A program made the position numbers and the translations under genes. A stretch of 7,345 nt of DNA from Bryobacteraceae bacterium. Its GTDB lineage: Bacteria > Acidobacteriota > Terriglobia > Bryobacterales > Bryobacteraceae. Positions 6,626 through 7,345 of the stretch are shown here, piece after piece (within the stretch, counting starts at the first letter, position 1; each line of letters opens with the position of its first letter). The stretch covers positions 1-7,345 of the forward strand of contig JANXXV010000268.1 in assembly GCA_025350445.1 (NCBI GenBank). The letters run 5' to 3'. The notes beneath the pieces were generated by a model. The model saw nothing but the letters and a program-made list of their open reading frames with translations, had not been told where the DNA came from and did no database searches.

Positions 6626-6997
6626 TTAGTGTTTCGCCGCGAGGGCCGCGCCTAACCACACGGCCAGATAGCCCGCTACTACACTGGCGGTTATGTTCAT
6701 GAAGGCGATGAACGGGAAGCCGGTGCGGGTAGATAAATAGGCTTCGTATTCAAAGCTGGAGAATGTGGTATAGCCGCCCAGGAATCCGACTACCAGGCCC
6801 AGGCGCCAGTTTGGGTGTGCGCCGCGCTGGGCAAGAATGGTCATTAAGGCGCCGATCAACAGGCAGCCGGTGATATTGACGAAAAATGTGCCGAAAGGGA
6901 AGCGGCTGTTGACGCGCTTCATGATGGCCGAGGCGGCGGCGTAGCGGGCGAGAGTGCCGATGGCCCGGCCGGCTATGAGGATAAGATAACGTTCCAT
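6626..6997 (-). CDS. crcB: Fluoride-specific ion channel FluC (CrcB)
   Basis: Small four-helix membrane protein that, in its family, forms dual-topology homodimers exporting fluoride down its electrochemical gradient. From ATG 6997 it has 123 residues, normal for FluC. Signatures seen: GRAIGTLARY (10-19), FPFGTFFVNITG (33-44, with the conserved Asn at 41), the hallmark GFLGGYTTFSSFEYE (71-85) and a C-terminal helix with FMNITASVVAGYLAVWLG (99-116). The usual GG of the first motif is GR here (R11), a mild variation. Upstream in-frame starts exist at GTG 7015 and ATG 7009, but MERYLIL fits the family N-terminus, so ATG 6997 is preferred; no good ribosome binding site distinguishes them. It heads an operon with the MFS gene and ppa. 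A single copy is enough for a homodimeric channel. Confidence 0.94.
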   Translation of the reverse strand: MERYLILIAGRAIGTLARYAAASAIMKRVNSRFPFGTFFVNITGCLLIGALMTILAQRGAHPNWRLGLVVGFLGGYTTFSSFEYEAYLSTRTGFPFIAFMNITASVVAGYLAVWLGAALAAKH

Positions 6998-7026
6998 AGA
7001 CAGCACCATTATCACGGAAGGGTGAA

Positions 7027-7032
7027 ATTATA
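7027..7032 (-). promoter_or_regulatory. crcB: Probable -10 box for the fluC operon
   Basis: A perfect TATAAT on the - strand (preceded by GTAC). Transcription would start near 7018-7020, leaving a leader of only about 20-25 bases before ATG 6997. The -35 position (around 7050-7055) reads ACCCCA, a poor match, so strength is uncertain. Such a short leader has no room for a fluoride riboswitch. Confidence 0.45.
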
Positions 7033-7083
7033 GTACGCCCGCCACGATGTGGGGTCTTCCCCGCTGGGATAAGTTCCTTAAGC

Positions 7084-7345
7084 GTGCATAACGCCTCGAC
7101 ATTCGGGATTCCGCTGGGCGAGATTTCAGGTGTCCTATTGCTTCTCTACGCCCATTGGGCGCTCAGTGGACAATGGGGAATAGCTTGCACCGTGCCGCCC
7201 GTCCGAGGCCATCACACTTTGGATCCAACTCCGCTGGCTGCCTGGGTTGTCTGGGGCCTTCTGGGAATGATCGTGATTATGGTGGTAGGAAAGGCAGGGT
7301 GGATCGGGACGGGTCCGCTTTCCGCCCTCTTCGATGCCGGGATGT
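7084..7345 (+). CDS. Possible membrane protein, 3' truncated, unrecognised
   Basis: From GTG 7084 the frame stays open for 87 codons to the window edge. The product has two hydrophobic stretches, about 14-27 (ISGVLLLLYAHWAL) and 52-68 (AWVVWGLLGMIVIMVVG), separated by a polar loop with CTVPPVRGHH. It would be transcribed divergently from fluC. I do not recognise the family. No Shine-Dalgarno precedes the GTG, and the antisense frame is also open for about 210 bases, so coding status is uncertain; the hydrophobic pattern and absence of stops are the only support. A start further downstream or beyond the window edge cannot be excluded. Confidence 0.38.
   Translation, partial: MHNASTFGIPLGEISGVLLLLYAHWALSGQWGIACTVPPVRGHHTLDPTPLAAWVVWGLLGMIVIMVVGKAGWIGTGPLSALFDAGM

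Noticed and set aside
7047..7091. 14-codon ORF ATG 7047 to TAA 7091 on the + strand
   Set aside because: It has no ribosome binding site, overlaps the proposed GTG 7084 and is no longer than chance.
7016..7110. Fluoride riboswitch upstream of fluC
   Set aside because: I looked for the conserved GGNGAUGG-type start and UGAUG segment on the - strand and found neither; the TATAAT at 7027-7032 also leaves only a very short leader.

Overview
The window looks like chromosomal DNA from a high-GC soil-type bacterium. A PEP-CTERM surface protein, paralogous Uma2 proteins, HEAT-repeat proteins and end-to-end overlapping genes would fit the Acidobacteriota (Bryobacter/Solibacter-like). That placement is an inference from gene content, because no rRNA or other phylogenetic marker is present.

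Layout. Bases 2-3788 (+ strand) hold five tightly packed genes: the 3' part of an LPG-synthase-type (UPF0104) membrane protein, two tandem Uma2-family (DUF820) nuclease-fold paralogs of identical length, a small protein with a twin-arginine leader and a zinc-carboxypeptidase-like residue pattern, and a secreted HEAT-repeat protein. Neighbouring genes overlap by a few bases or lie within 10 bases of each other, so one transcript with translational coupling is likely. Just after the HEAT gene is a short relic of a second copy of the carboxypeptidase-like gene (about 3790-3903), then a perfect 13-bp hairpin (3909-3940) that probably terminates transcription from both sides.

The - strand half (3965-6997) begins with a PEP-CTERM gene (3965-4576) whose signal peptide carries an in-frame TAG at codon 6. 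A 255-base AT-richer gap (4577-4831) follows. It holds that gene's ribosome binding site and a possible terminator for the upstream operon; I see no gene in it. Next is a compact three-gene operon, read right to left: fluoride channel fluC/crcB, a 12-helix MFS transporter and a family I inorganic pyrophosphatase (ppa). Family I pyrophosphatase is a classic target of fluoride inhibition, so the channel and enzyme together suggest a fluoride-tolerance unit. A TATAAT box lies just upstream of fluC and no fluoride riboswitch is evident.

The right end (7084-7345, + strand) is an open frame running off the edge, possibly the start of an unrecognised membrane protein transcribed divergently from fluC.

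No RNA genes, CRISPR arrays, insertion sequences, attachment sites or origins were recognised.
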